The position numbers and the translations under genes were made by a program. DNA of 64,000 bases from Flaveria trinervia (Eukaryota > Streptophyta > Magnoliopsida > Asterales > Asteraceae): the NCBI GenBank assembly GCA_025506515.1, contig CM046454.1, forward strand, positions 32,910,465-32,974,464, given 5' to 3'. Below the pieces are notes generated by a model. It was not told where the DNA came from, did not search any database, and worked only from the letters and a program-made list of their open reading frames with translations. Shown piece by piece: positions 43,193-54,307 of the stretch; within the stretch, counting starts at the first letter, position 1; every line of letters begins with the position of its first letter.

Positions 43193-43834
43193 TATTTAAA
43201 GCAAGTTCAAAATGTCATTAATACTTTTCAAATTTGAGAGACTCTATAGTGCGACGAGTGAAAACACTGTTCTTCTTCATCAATCATCTTCTTCATTAAT
43301 AATTAAAGATTCAAGTTCATTTCACCCAATCTGTTCTCATATTAGATTCTACACAACTGCATTATCAAACAGAAGGTGAAAATTTTACATTGTGTTAACC
43401 TAAAAAGTCAAACGTTTGAACTGATAATCAACTTAGAACCCTAGGCTAACAAAGAACACTCAAAATCAGATTAATTCCATGAAAAGATGAACATTCTCAA
43501 CTTCAAAGAACATGCAATCTTTGTAGAATACGATTCAATATGAAATCCTCAAAGTTATGTTCATCGCAAGTTTTGACTTCAAACTGAAAATGTTGAAATC
43601 AAAACTTGAAATAATATCCAATAAATAGTCAAAAACATCAAAAAGTTAATCTTCAAACATGATAAATCAAATGACAATGAGCATTCATGATAATATCTTA
43701 ATCTGAAATATTTCCTATGCAACAGTACCCTTAAATGTTCATACCTGACCCTCAAATGTCAAAATGATGAATTTTGCTTAAAGTAGTACATATATTGTCA
43801 TTGATCTAACTTATATGCCTCTAATGCAGGGTAC
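43193..43834 (+). promoter_or_regulatory. Putative D1 ORF3 promoter, leader exon and intron
   Basis: TATTTAAA at 43193-43200 lies about 40 bases after the last CCGCATTTG motif. A CT-rich leader follows (TCTTCTTCATCAATCATC). AAG|GTGAAA at 43373-43381 fits a splice donor; TTGATCTAAC (branch-like) and CCTCTAATGCAG|G at 43818-43830 fit the acceptor, giving a possible 454-base intron (43376-43829) ending five bases before the ATG at 43835. D2 keeps the TATA-like box, donor and acceptor. Prediction only. Confidence 0.5.
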
Positions 43835-45415
43835 ATGGCTGATCTATCATGGAGCAAGCTCCACAATGTCAGTGGTTTTCTAGACCCTGATGTGCCTGAG
43901 ACAGAGGAACTTAGAGACATGATCAGATTCATCTCCACAACCAGAGTGGCTCATGCTATCAAAGTTAGACCCAAAATATATGAAAGATTCAAAAGGTCAT
44001 TCTGCAGCTCTACTAAAGTGATAGAGGAAGATGGTGTTAGGTCTTTATCTGGAAGAATTGATAAAGAGCATACTCTGATCATAACTGAAGATTCTGTGAG
44101 ACGATGTCTGCAATTTGGTGATGATGCAGATGCACAAATAGAGTTAGATGGTGATGATATCACTACCTTCTTTGCAGAAATTGTGTATGAAGGGGGATTT
44201 GAAGCAAAACAAACTATAAAGGGATTAGTGGACTTGCCTTGGAGGTTTCTAATCCACGTGTATCAACACTACTTGTCAAAAAGAAAACAGGGTGGAATGA
44301 TATTCCAATCATCACTTCATTAGCAATTTGTGTTTTATGCACAAATAGGCCATTCAACATGTCAGCTTATGTCTTTAATGGTCTATTATCAAACATACAA
44401 GAGGGAAGGAGATACAATTCTTGATGTACCCAAGATTCATTCAAAATCTGATAAATGAATCATTCCCCAATCTAGTTGCTGAGGGACAAGTTCTAGATAT
44501 TCCACATTATGATGTTAAGTCGTATAAGTACATCAAGAAGAGGGATCCTAGAAACTTCTATAGTGGAGCTCACTCACCACTTTTACTTGGATGCTTCAAC
44601 AGATCATTCCTGATGAACAAGGTGAAGAACAACATGCTCCTATAAATTAGCATATTGAAGAACAAGCTCCTGATAAGCAACTTGATGGTATTGATAGGCA
44701 AAGGTTAGGGTCACCCAAGGATGGTGCAGGGGTGATTCTAACACAGAACCTGAAATTCATGATTTTGCATCTCCATTTGTACCTCTACCAATCCCATCTC
44801 CACAAATAACCCCACAACCATCACCATTACCATCTCCCTATAAATCACCTACCCCATCACCAATAGCTCAACCAATCCAATCTCCACCTCATCACTCTCT
44901 AATATCACCACCTCACCACTCACAAAAATCACCATCTCAACCATTCCTTGATAATCCAACTGAGTTTGAGATTCAACCAGCTTAACTAAAGAATCCAAAT
45001 CATCTTCGATTGAGGAGGATCAACCTGTGCAAATGCCTGTAAAGATAGTCACTTCTAAGACTGCTCCATCAGAAAGTTTTGCTGAATCAAATGTGAACAG
45101 ACTGGATGAAAAGGATGAGTTGATCTCTGAGCTCATGCAAAAGATTGAAAGGATGGAAAGAATATTAACAGGAGAGCAAGAATCATTGATGATAGAATTC
45201 TTGAACTTGATGAGAAGGAAAATGAGTTGAAAGAGCTAAAAGAAAATATGAAGTTGAAAAGAAAGAGAAAGATAAAAAGATTGACTACTTAAAAGCTGCT
45301 TTTAATCATTCTAGAGAAGAAATCAATGGCATGTTGATACTCTTGCTATTCAAACCATTGCTATGAAGAGCAAGAGGATATAATTGAAGAACAATATGAG
45401 ATTATCTCCGGATCT
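43835..45415 (+). pseudogene. D1 ORF3, N-terminal and coiled-coil part
   Basis: Frame from ATG 43835: MADLSWSKLHNVSGFLDPDV, DMIRFISTTRVAHAIKVRPK, DEHTLIITEDSVRRCL-like segment, GLVDLPWRFLIHVYQHYLSK, stop at 44321-44323. Then YPRFIQNLINESF and YKYIKKRDPRNFYSGAHSPL (44421-44645), a Pro/Ser-rich part, and a coiled coil (DEKDELISELMQKIERMERI, 45027-45230). Sequence changes to A3 gag near 45415, so the C-terminal half is missing. No signal peptide or membrane helix seen. Function unknown. Confidence 0.82.
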
Positions 45416-46010
45416 CCAAAGGAGTATGAACATCATGGAGCATACGATATGATAAGACAGTTGAAGAAACGCTCCAACAACAAGCAAGGGTAGAGTGCTT
45501 CGAAACGGTTCGAGCACTCCATGTGTGTGGTTATGTATCACACCCAATCTGTTCATCATATGTAATTAAGAAGAAAAGCCATATCAACTGCCTTGAAAGG
45601 CTGAATTGTCACGTCTCGAAAGAGTTGGCTACGGATTTGATCCTCAACTCTTTGTGAAAAAGGTTTGACAACTTTGTCATGAATTATAACATGAACGGGT
45701 GTGACAAGAACATAAGTGCACTTCATTCTATGCTCAAAAATGCCGAGGCATCCATGGGTAAAAAGGTATACCCGTTCTCACCATCAATGAAGGTGGGAAC
45801 AAGAAGAGGCCTCACCTCGCACCCAAGGCAAATATTGCCAAGGGTAACGGGCATGTTAGGGGAAAGGGAAAGGGAGTGTAAGAGCGCCACCACCAAAACC
45901 AGCGGAGAAGAAGCAAAAGGTTGCTTCGAATGACCCATGCTTTAAGTGTGGGGAGATTGCACATTGGCAAGAAAGTTCCCAGTCCATCTCAAAGTTTAAA
46001 GTTAAGAGGG
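45416..46010 (+). pseudogene. gag: A3 gag, partial
   Basis: Begins inside the capsid at EHHGAYDMIRQLKK (matching A1 about residue 98). ATDLILNSL and YNMNGCDKNISALHSMLKNAE follow, then the nucleocapsid with the knuckle start CFKCGEIAHW, broken before the last Cys. Two or more frameshifts and a TGA at 45656. Confidence 0.83.
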
Positions 46011-46352
46011 ATGTCGAGCAAACCTCAGCTACAATTTTCATGACTCATATTGATCAAATTTTAATATCCTCTAACACATGGCATTGGATCCCAGATGTTG
46101 AACTCACATTTACACTTATTGCAGGGGCAAAACTTCAAGTTGAAGGCCGGGGGGACTACATCTTGAAGCTTCCAAATGGTTTGGAAGAAATTTTTAACAA
46201 TATTTTGTATGCTCCTAGTTTGACTAGGATATTATTTCTGTTGCCCAATTAAGACAATATGGTTATGTTTTTACATTATTAAAAATGAAATTCATGTTTC
46301 TTTAAATGGCATATTTTATTTTAAAGCTATTACTATTAATGTTATTTATGAA
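46011..46352 (+). pseudogene. pol: A3 pol: protease, active site destroyed
   Basis: Where A1 reads VLDTGCGTHIC, A3 has lost the triad: the matching frame gives LDPRC then a stop. About 60 bases between the GCAGGGG and GCAAA of A1 are deleted. The later GRGDYILKLPNGLEEIFNNI is clear (frame 46040-46252). Confidence 0.85.
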
Positions 46353-47480
46353 TTGGTTCGTGAAAACACATTATATGATAGCTCATTCTACCAAACCAAC
46401 ACTAAGAAACTCAAATTGGATTTGAGTGATACCTATCTTTGGCATTGCCGTCTTGGTCATATAAACAAGAAGCGCATACAAACACTTCAAAAGAATTATC
46501 TTTTAAAAGCAAGTGAATATGAACCATTTGATGTATGTGAATCTTGTTTACAAGTAAAAATGACTAAGGCACCTTTTAGTTGCAAATCCGAAAGGGCAAA
46601 AGATTTATTAGGCATCATTTATTCGGATGTATGTGGTCCTTTTTAGCCAATGACTAGGTACCCTGAAAGATACTTCATTACCTTTACCGACGACTATAGT
46701 CGATATGGTTATGTGTACTTTTTAAGACAGAAAGATGAAGCTTTTGAAATGTTCAAAATCTTTCAAAATGGAGTAGAAAATCAACTCAACAAGAAAATAA
46801 AAATTCTCCTCGTCGATAGAGGAGGTGAATACCTAAGTGATGTTTTCATAGATCATCTTAGAAGTTGTGGTATTGTCTCAGAACTATCTCCACCCGGAAC
46901 ACCACAACAAAACTGTGTGTCTAAGAGGAGAAATCGAACTCTATTGGATATGGTTCGATCTATGATGGCTAGAATCTCATTGCCTCTATCATTTTGGGGT
47001 TTTGCTTTGCTCTCTACGTCCCGTATCTTGAATAAGGCTCTACCCAAGAAAGTGGAAACAACACCTTTTGAAATATGGCATGGAAGGGTACCATCACTAT
47101 CATATTTAAAGGTATGGGGTTGTGAGGCTTATGTTAAGACTCCCACCTCAAACAAGTTAGATAGCCATTCCACTAAGTGTATCTTCACTATATATCCTAA
47201 AGATTCTACGGGATATTATTTCTATGATCCATTGGAACAAAAGGAGTTTGTTGCCAAGAAGGCTGAGTTCTTAGAAGCTAAGTTCCTTATGGAAGGAACT
47301 AGCAGTAGAACTATGCATCTTGAGGAGGATCAAGAACCACAAACCGATACACGTTTGGTTGACACTAGCACTCAACATGAGGATGTTAAGAATGATCAAG
47401 TGGTTGATCAATATACACAAAATGTTTGCAGATCTGGTAGAATTAGTAATCCACTGAAAGATATTGATTTTTGTAGATGG
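46353..47480 (+). pseudogene. pol: A3 pol: GAG-pre-integrase and integrase, catalytic Glu changed
   Basis: LWHCRLGHINKKRIQ and CESCLQVKMTKAPF give an intact zinc domain. IIYSDVCGPF carries Asp 1, followed at once by an in-frame TAG (46644-46646). The long frame 46650-47504 has LLVDRGGEY (Asp at residue 56), but the Glu 36 residues later is Lys (VSKRRNRTLL; AAG at 46923-46925). A1 has Glu there. The C-terminal region includes YLKVWGCEAYVKTP and the acidic linker. Confidence 0.9.
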
Positions 47481-48392
47481 ATGCTATGTATTAGATTCCG
47501 ATGAACCAACCACCAATCGTGATGCAATGTCCAATTTGGATTGTGACAAATGGCTTGAAGCCATGAAAGTTGAGATGCAATCCATGTATGACAACCAAGT
47601 ATGGGACTTGGTTGAACCACCTCTTATCTCCAAGATAGTTGGAAGTAAGTGGGTTTTCAAGAAGAAAATCGATATGTATGGAAACTTGGATACTTAAAAA
47701 GCTAGACTTGTAGCAAAAGGTTTCACTCAAACTCAAGGGGTTGATTATGATGAGACTTTCTCACCGGCGCAATGCTAAAGTCTATTAGGATATTATTTTC
47801 CATAGCTGCTCATTATGATTATGAGATATGGCAAATGGATGTCAAAACCCCTTTTCTAAAAGGATATCTTGAGGAAGATGTGTATATGGTTCAGCCTGAA
47901 GGTTTTGTCGATGAAGAACATCCTAACAAAGTATGCAAGTTAAAGAAATCAATCTATGGATTGAAGCAAGCATCAAGAAGTTGTAATCACCATTTTGATG
48001 AAGAAATAACTAAATTTGGGTTCATCAAAAATGCTGATGAAGCATGTGTATATAAGAAAGCTAGTGGGAGCATGATCACTTTCCTAGTATTATACGTCGA
48101 TGACATTTTACTATTTGGAAATGACATTCCAACCTTGGAAGGTGTTAAAGCTTGACTTGGAAGATGTTTCTCCATTAAAGATCCTGGTGAAACCACCTAT
48201 ATTTTGGGAATAAAGATCTATAGGGATATATCAAGGCGGTTGAGAGGTTTAAATCAAAGTGCATACATTGACAAGATCTTGAAAAGGTTCAAGATGGAAA
48301 ACTCTAAGAAAAGTATTGTACCTATTCAAAGAGGAACGACCTTTTGTAAGACTCAATGTCCAAGCTCAAAGGATGAGCAAGACAAAATGTAG
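47464..48392 (+). pseudogene. pol: A3 pol: reverse transcriptase
   Basis: SKIVGSKWVFKKKIDMYGNL ends in a frameshift at 47695. The frame from 47772 has MDVKTPFLKGYLEEDV, SIYGLKQASRSCNHH and the catalytic YVDD, then TGA (48153-48155) where A1 has Trp. ILGIKI-type sequence to KRFKMENSKKSIVPIQRG follows, ending with TAG 48390-48392. Confidence 0.9.
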
Positions 48393-49083
48393 GGAATCCC
48401 GTATGTGTCTGCTACAGGATCCATCATGTATGCATTGACATGCACTAGGCTGGATGTGTCATGCTCTTTGAGAATGACAAGCCGATACCAACAAAATCTT
48501 GGAAACAGTCATTGGATGACTATTAAGAACATACTTAAGTACCTAAGGCGGACCAAAGATATGTTCCTAATCTATGCATCTGGTCAGGAGGAACTCGTAG
48601 TAAAGGGTTACATGATTGTGAGTTTCTAAACTGATGAGGATGATTTAAGATCACAATCGGGTTACATTTTCATCTTGAATGGAGGAGCAATTTCTTCGAA
48701 GAGCTCTAAGCAAGATGTGGTGGCATTGTCAACTATAAAGTCAGAATACATCGCCGCTTCATTAGCATCTCAGGAAGCTGCATGGTTAAAGAAATTCAAT
48801 GCCGATCTAGGGGTGGTCCCTTCCATTCAGGACCCCCTAGAAATTCTTTGTGATAACGAGGGTGCGATTGCTCAAATCAAGGAACCCCGTGCACATTAAA
48901 AGACTAGGCACATTGAACGGAGATTCAACTACATAAGGGATGAAGTTGAAAAGGGAAAGATATGTATTCGCAAAGTTCACATCGATCAAAACATTGCGGA
49001 TCCACTCACGAAGCTTCTTGAAAAGGCAAAGCATGAATGTCATACTTGTGCCATGGGAGTTCAATATTCTAGTAACTGGATAT
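48393..49083 (+). pseudogene. pol: A3 pol: RNase H and pol C-terminus
   Basis: Frames 48405-48629 and 48675-48899 hold MTSRYQQNLGNSHWMTIKNI, SSKQDVVALSTIKSEYIAAS (catalytic TTESEY Glu changed to Lys) and DNEGAIAQIKEPRAH. A TAA (48897-48899) stands for CAA of A1. The family-typical end is a TGA at 49081-49083. Confidence 0.88.
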
Positions 49084-49861
49084 GATCTTTAATTTTTTGG
49101 TATTTAGATATTGTAACCCTTTATTACTTGAATGAACCGTTCGGTTATAATGATTCAACTAATATTCCTATTTTCATGTTTAAAATCCATGAGTAAATTA
49201 TTTACTCAAAACGTTCGTAGTTGTTCATACTTGTGGGAACAAGTATTAAAGTAAAACTATTATGAACTTGGATTGGTAGATATTCATATGGATGAATATA
49301 GAGCAAAAGGTTGCTGCCAAAGCTCATAGATACTTGTGGGATACAAGTATTGGACTGGCCTGCATCTCAAATATTACTACATGGAATCTTCCTCATTGAT
49401 CATAATTAATTTTGAGTAAATGCAAACATCATTTGGTATCCTCTAACTTGAGATATATATTGGATCTTGATATTTACCGAATATTATTCTTTGACTTAGT
49501 TTTTCAATGTTTTGAAACATGGCAGTATATAAGTCTGAGTTCAGGTATGACATAAGGTAATAGTGAGAGGCGTATGTAGTCAAGATGGGATTTGTACCTC
49601 TTATTCGTTGAGAGTAAGATGTCTAAGGCCTGGTAAAGTTAAATCAATGGAGAATGATCACTCTGTGTCTTTGGGATTTAACATGACATCTTTGATAAAA
49701 GGATAGATGATTGATTCACCTAAAACATTTTGAGTAAGTTACTTAAAGGGGATGATGTTATTGAATGGCACTTTGTCATATGTATTAAGGGTAGTAAACC
49801 GTTGTTAGGCAGTATTTACTGCTTGCAATAATCTTCTATGAATCTTGTGCAAGTGGGAGAT
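49084..49861 (+). other. A3 3' untranslated spacer and purine tract
   Basis: No supported gene. Co-linear with A1 7834-8597. It ends CTTGTGCAAGTGGGAGATTG directly before TGTTGG; the purine-rich AAGTGGGAGA is the probable plus-strand primer. Confidence 0.8.
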
Positions 49862-50795
49862 TGTTGGATCTTGTATGCCCAAGACACATACAAGATTTAT
49901 GTGGTTAGTACGTTATGATCCAAGTCGAGTCATACCCAATTAGAATCCAAACAAACACCAATAAATATTATTTGTTTATGAGATTATACAAATAAATATT
50001 GACATCAATTTAGAAAATGGGTTTTCTAAAACGTTGCTTTTGTGATAGAACAACATTATATAGATACTTTGGTCATGAGAAATTATTTGTTTCATTATTT
50101 AAGTTGGTTAAATAATAACAAATAAAAAGGTGTTAATGTTATAAAATTACAATAGGTTTTAATTTTATAAACTAAGGGTTTAAAGGAGTGCAATTTTATA
50201 AAAGTTTAAAATGGGGGGAATCCATTTTGAATCAAGATTCGACCACCCCATGTGGGGATTTGAGAAGTCTTTTAGTCTTGGGTTCTAAATGACTTTCTCA
50301 ATTCTTGCACTCTTTAATTAACACACACACTCTCTCTTACACACATAAGCAAAGAACTCTCTCCAAACAAAGCTGAAAATTTCGGATTCTAGGCATAAAC
50401 AAGCTGAAAATATCGGATTTTGAAGGTGCATAGGTAGAGAGTTTTGGTGTTGTGTTCCCTAACTAGCTAGGTGTTTGTAAGATCTTGTAGGTATACAAAC
50501 TTGAGACTTTCTCTCTTGGGGGCTTTACATTCAAGAACATCAACATCTTCATCTCATCCATCTACAACATCTTGTGCTTGAAAGGTTATTTCAATGAACA
50601 CCCTACGGTTGTTATTTTGGTTTTGATAGCATACTATTTCACATATATATATGATCCATGTTCTTGGGTTTTGTTTATGGTTTAAAATGGTAGAAATTTC
50701 ATATTTTTAACCTCACTTTTAACCCTAATATCCGCTGCGTTTTTATAGTTTAAATGGTTAAACTAGCTTTGACTAACATTTTACAAAACCCAACA
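49862..50795 (+). repeat. A3 3' LTR
   Basis: 934 bp from TGTTGGATC to AACCCAACA, with inverted ends, homologous to the A2 and A4 LTRs (reverse strand) and to A1. A CTCTC-rich transcribed leader lies around 50325-50365. Confidence 0.92.
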
Positions 50796-51580
50796 CAAAC
50801 TTCACATCCTTGCGGGTCAACTTAGTCAACAAAGAAGCAATCTTGGAGAAGTCTTGGATGAATCTTCTATAATAGCCCGCCAAACCTAAGAAACGACGGA
50901 TCTCGAATGGCGTCTTTGGAGACTTCAATTGCATCACCACCTCTACTTATGCCGGGTCCACCTCTCGAATGTGACCGGCATGCTCCCCCCTTGCTCTTCG
51001 AATAAATAAATATATCAACAATAAACACAATCACTGATTTATACAACATCAGCCAACACACTCGATTCATTAAGTCCATAAAAGCAACTAGCGCGTTAGT
51101 AAAACCAAAAGACATAACGAGGAACTCATAATGTCCATAACGCGTGCAAAAAGCTGTTTTAGGAATATCCTACTCCTTCACCTTCAATTGATGATTAACA
51201 AATCAAAGGTGTATCCTAATGAACAAACTGGCATGTTGGAGCTGATCAAAGAGATCATCAATTCTGGGTAAGGGGTACCGATTCTTGATGGTCAACTTAT
51301 TCAGCTCATGGTAGCCTATGCACATCCTCATACTACCATCTTTCTTCTTCACAAAAAGGATCGGAGCACCCGAAGGAGAGATACTCGATCGTATAAACCC
51401 CTTATCAAGCAACTCTTGTAGTGTTTCCATCAACTCTTTCATCTTAGTCGGAGCCAACTGATATGGCGCCTTAGCAACTGGTTGGGCACCCGGTATCAAG
51501 TCAATCTTCAACTCGATCTCGCGGTCTGGTGGCACACCTGGTAAGTCTTCAGGAAACACGTCCGGAAAGTCACACACAAC
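50796..51580 (-). pseudogene. pol: gypsy2 pol: reverse transcriptase, catalytic Asp changed
   Basis: RT starts VPPDREIELKIDLIPGAQPV and continues with APTKMKELMETLQELLDKGF, LFVKKKDGSMRMCIGY, ELNKLTIKNRYPLPRIDDLF (frame 51577-51203), then FGFTNALVAFMDLMNRVC. The catalytic box reads FIVD (51014-51025) rather than the usual FIDD, so one metal-binding Asp is lost. Frameshifts lie near 51200 and 51115, and the tail near 50980 is scrambled by a CCGG-rich stretch. Confidence 0.9.
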
Positions 51581-52080
51581 CGATACATCAGGCAGTTATG
51601 GTTTTAACGTATCCACGTATTTTAGATAGCCCAAGTAGGCACTACATCCACGCCTCATGCACTTTCCCACCACCGCCATTGAAATCACCTTCAGAATCAT
51701 AATGACTCGATCACCATAAACCGTCACCAAACTCCCGTTAGGCACTATCATTGAATCATCTTCTTGCCGCATACAATGTTCGCCTTGTATTCCGCCAACC
51801 AATCCATTCCTAGACTACATCGAACCTGCCTAAGGTCATCACTAAGGGTCTAACAGGAAACTTATGACCTTCTAATTCTATGTCACAACTTTCTATCATC
51901 TTAGAGATCCTGATAGATTTACCTATGGCAGTTTCGACATCAAAGGGCACATCTACACTTCTACTACTAACAAGCAATTTCGCACAGAAAGAAGTAGAAA
52001 TAAAACTCTTACTAGAACCAGAATCAAATAACACAGAAGCTAGAGTTTGGTTTACTTGATACTTACCTCACACAACATTG
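51581..52080 (-). pseudogene. pol: gypsy2 pol: retropepsin-like protease
   Basis: VLFDSGSSKSFISTSFCAKL (near 51975-52040) has the DSG triad intact. GHKFPVRPLVMTLGRFDVV follows, and the WLA-type motif continues one frame over near 51800. Confidence 0.86.
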
Positions 52081-53187
52081 GGGTTCGTCCTAGCCTCCTC
52101 CTGCGTCATCGTGAACACTCTGGCACTCGCCCTCTGACCTTTACCCCTTGCCTTTTTCACTCTCGAACCTTCAGCACTTGGCTTCTTGCAGTCCCTGCTT
52201 ATGTGGCCCTCCCTGCGATAGTTAAAACATCACCCTCCTTCACACTCTCTTGCCATATGACTTGGCTTCCCACACTTGAAGCACACATTCAATCCCCACC
52301 TACACTCTCTAGCGTGCTCTTTTCCACACTTGCCATACCTCTTCATCACCGCACCGTATGTGACCACACGTTGGTCATCCACCCATGCACCTTTTTTGCT
52401 TGGAGTTGCCCCACCACGTCCAACTCGCTTCCAATTCCCATTCTGATCACCACCACTCCTCTTGCTAACTTCTACCACCACCACAGTTTGCTCATCATAC
52501 AATCTCCCCGTCAAGTCAACTGCCGACCTAAACGTGCTCGGTCGGGCAGGGATTATGTGCCTACGGATATCCGCCGGAAAACACTGGATGTACCTCTTAA
52601 TCTTTCATGAAAAGGTGTCACTTGATCTTGCACCAGTCATGCCATCTGATGGAACTTGGTGGTGTACTGCTCATATGTCATTGTTCCAGCCTCCAGTTGT
52701 AGCAACTCTCTTTCCATCTTATCCATTTCTTTATGAGGACAGAACTCCTCAATCACCAACTTATTTAGCTCCCGCCTCCAGTTACCACAAAGGTAGGGTG
52801 CTTGCACCTTTGAAATGCATCTTAGTTACAGCCTCGTGTCGTCTCCTACATAGGCTCTTCCTCCTCATCATCATCGGAGAGAGCCGTCTCATCTCCAGTT
52901 TCTCTCTTCCTCCCGAGGACCGGTTCCTCTCCCTTGTTTCTCCTTCCCGCACCACTTTATCACTACAGACGGTAACATCGTCTGTATGACTTGATGCACC
53001 TCCTCAACAACAACCTCCTTCATTGAGGCACTTAAGTTAGCACTCTCGTCCTCGGCTTTCGGACAAGGGATCTGGGTTCTTCATGAACCACCTCTTCGCT
53101 CTAGGCCTTCCTCTTTGACCCGTGGTTCAGGACCACGTCCACCACGACCTCCACCACATGAAGCTTTTGATGATCTACCACTGGCCA
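52081..53187 (-). pseudogene. gag: gypsy2 gag with two zinc knuckles
   Basis: The start codon is near 53187 on the minus strand (MASGRSSKASCGGGRGG). The capsid region is broken (about 52520-52800). Knuckles: YGKCGKEHARECRW (first Cys is Tyr) and an intact CFKCGKPSHMAREC, both in frame 52230-52514. Homologous to gypsy1 9329-10241 plus 1001-1354. Confidence 0.86.
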
Positions 53188-53528
53188 TCTTCTAAACACA
53201 CTATAAGATTCAAACACTAACACTGTCATTCAAGGAAACAGTTCAGTTTATGTCAAGTATAGAAAGTCCCTAATTATAGTGGCCAGTTTTGATTAGCCAC
53301 TTACTTTACTGTTCATACCCCAAGCATTTCCTATCCTAACTACATCAATATCCAAATCTACTAACAACACATAGGTCAAATCACATAACATGCGCACATA
53401 ATGCCGGTTATCATTAAGAAAATACCCGATGGCACGCAGCTACTCGGACTGGCATCCCTTCCATTTCCATCCTCTTTTCAGTTTAGGTTTAGGTTTATTT
53501 TGAAAATTTACCCGTTTCACTTAAACTT
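53188..53528 (-). other. gypsy2 leader between primer site and gag
   Basis: Noncoding stretch matching gypsy1 10242-10490, including TACTCGGACTGGCATCC. It ends at CTTAAACTT, where gypsy1 continues into CGCTCTGATACCA; thus D2 inserted about two bases from the primer site. Confidence 0.8.
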
Positions 53529-54273
53529 TGTGACTGGGTGGTGAGAAAATGATTCTTACTGGGATCAACTATAGTGATCAAGTCAGAGATTGAATGGCGG
53601 AAACAAACAATCAATAAACATTCAATGCAAGAATATACTCATAAATACTTTGTATATATTGATGAAGGTGATTGATTACAATAAATGCTAGGTTTTCAAC
53701 AACAACAGTAATAATGCACCTTGAGAATATGTAATACAAAATATTCTAATTTTCTATCAACCGTCACCTCATGTACGAGGTATTCTATTCTACTTATAGG
53801 CTGACAAGATGCCGTTTTACAAAATGTCTAAACTACCCCTGACCTATACATCACAACTAGTCTAAGCCTTCATCAGCATTTCCTCTGTCCATCCGCATTG
53901 ACAAATGCGGATGAGTTGTTCTTGATCAGCATTTCTTCACTTGTCATCCGCATTTGTAGTTAATCATCCGCATTGGGTAATGCGGATGAACAAATACTTA
54001 TGCGGATTTGTTGCTGGTCATCCGCATTTGCTAATGCGGATGAACAAGTCTTGTCCACTTATCTTTTTGACTATTAGCATTTGTTAATGAGGAATAACAA
54101 CACTTGTTAGCATTTGTTCTATGTCTTCCGCATTACAAATGCGGTTACTCAATACTTGGTTCTTTTTGGCAGATTCTTCATCCGCATTGATTCTTGAACA
54201 TAGGAAGTTTCTAGCAGAACAACGATCAACTCACCAATTAAATTGGCATGTATGATCCTTTCAGGGTCAAACA
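53529..54273 (-). repeat. D2 3' LTR with CCGCATTTG motifs
   Basis: 745 bp, minus strand TGTTTGACCC (complement ends at 54273) to CCCAGTCACA (complement starts at 53529), preceded by a canonical purine tract. About eight CCGCATTTG/CAAATGCGG motifs lie at 53885-54190, some as near-perfect hairpins (54019-54042). A TATA-like TATAAG (complement 53793-53798) lies about 90 bases beyond them in the reading direction. Confidence 0.88.
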
Positions 54274-54288
54274 ATACTCCCCCTAAGG
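54274..54288 (-). other. D2 polypurine tract
   Basis: Minus strand CCTTAGGGGGAGTAT ends exactly where the LTR TGTTTG starts. Clear purine run and correct position. Confidence 0.9.
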
Positions 54289-54307
54289 ATTATATAGCCT
54301 ATGTTCT

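Larger units (their letters stand above)
37179..45415 (+). mobile_element. Family D copia element D1, both ends lost
   Basis: Plus-strand Sirevirus-like copia with remnant gag/linker, protease, integrase, RT, RNase H, a 2.8 kb spacer with a repeat array, and ORF3. It lacks a 5' LTR (starts at the A2 junction) and a 3' end (ORF3 switches to A3 gag near 45415). Matched by D2 on the minus strand for the spacer and ORF3. Confidence 0.9.
45416..50795 (+). mobile_element. Family A copia element A3, 5' part lost
   Basis: From mid-gag through pol to the complete 3' LTR. The 5' LTR, leader and gag N-terminus are absent; the left side joins D1 ORF3. The right flank is gypsy2. Nearest relatives in the window are A1 and A2. 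Confidence 0.92.
50796..53528 (-). mobile_element. Ty3/gypsy element gypsy2, partial
   Basis: Minus-strand Del/Tekay-like element with gag leader, gag, zinc knuckles, protease and most of RT. It is cut on the left by the A3 LTR within RT and on the right by the D2 LTR just before its primer site. It is the best reference in the window for gypsy1. Confidence 0.9.

Noticed and set aside
52047..52989. Long plus-strand ORFs (187 and 175 codons) over gypsy2 gag
   Set aside because: Antisense of gag and zinc-knuckle coding; no domain, and the minus strand carries the recognisable CCHC motif.
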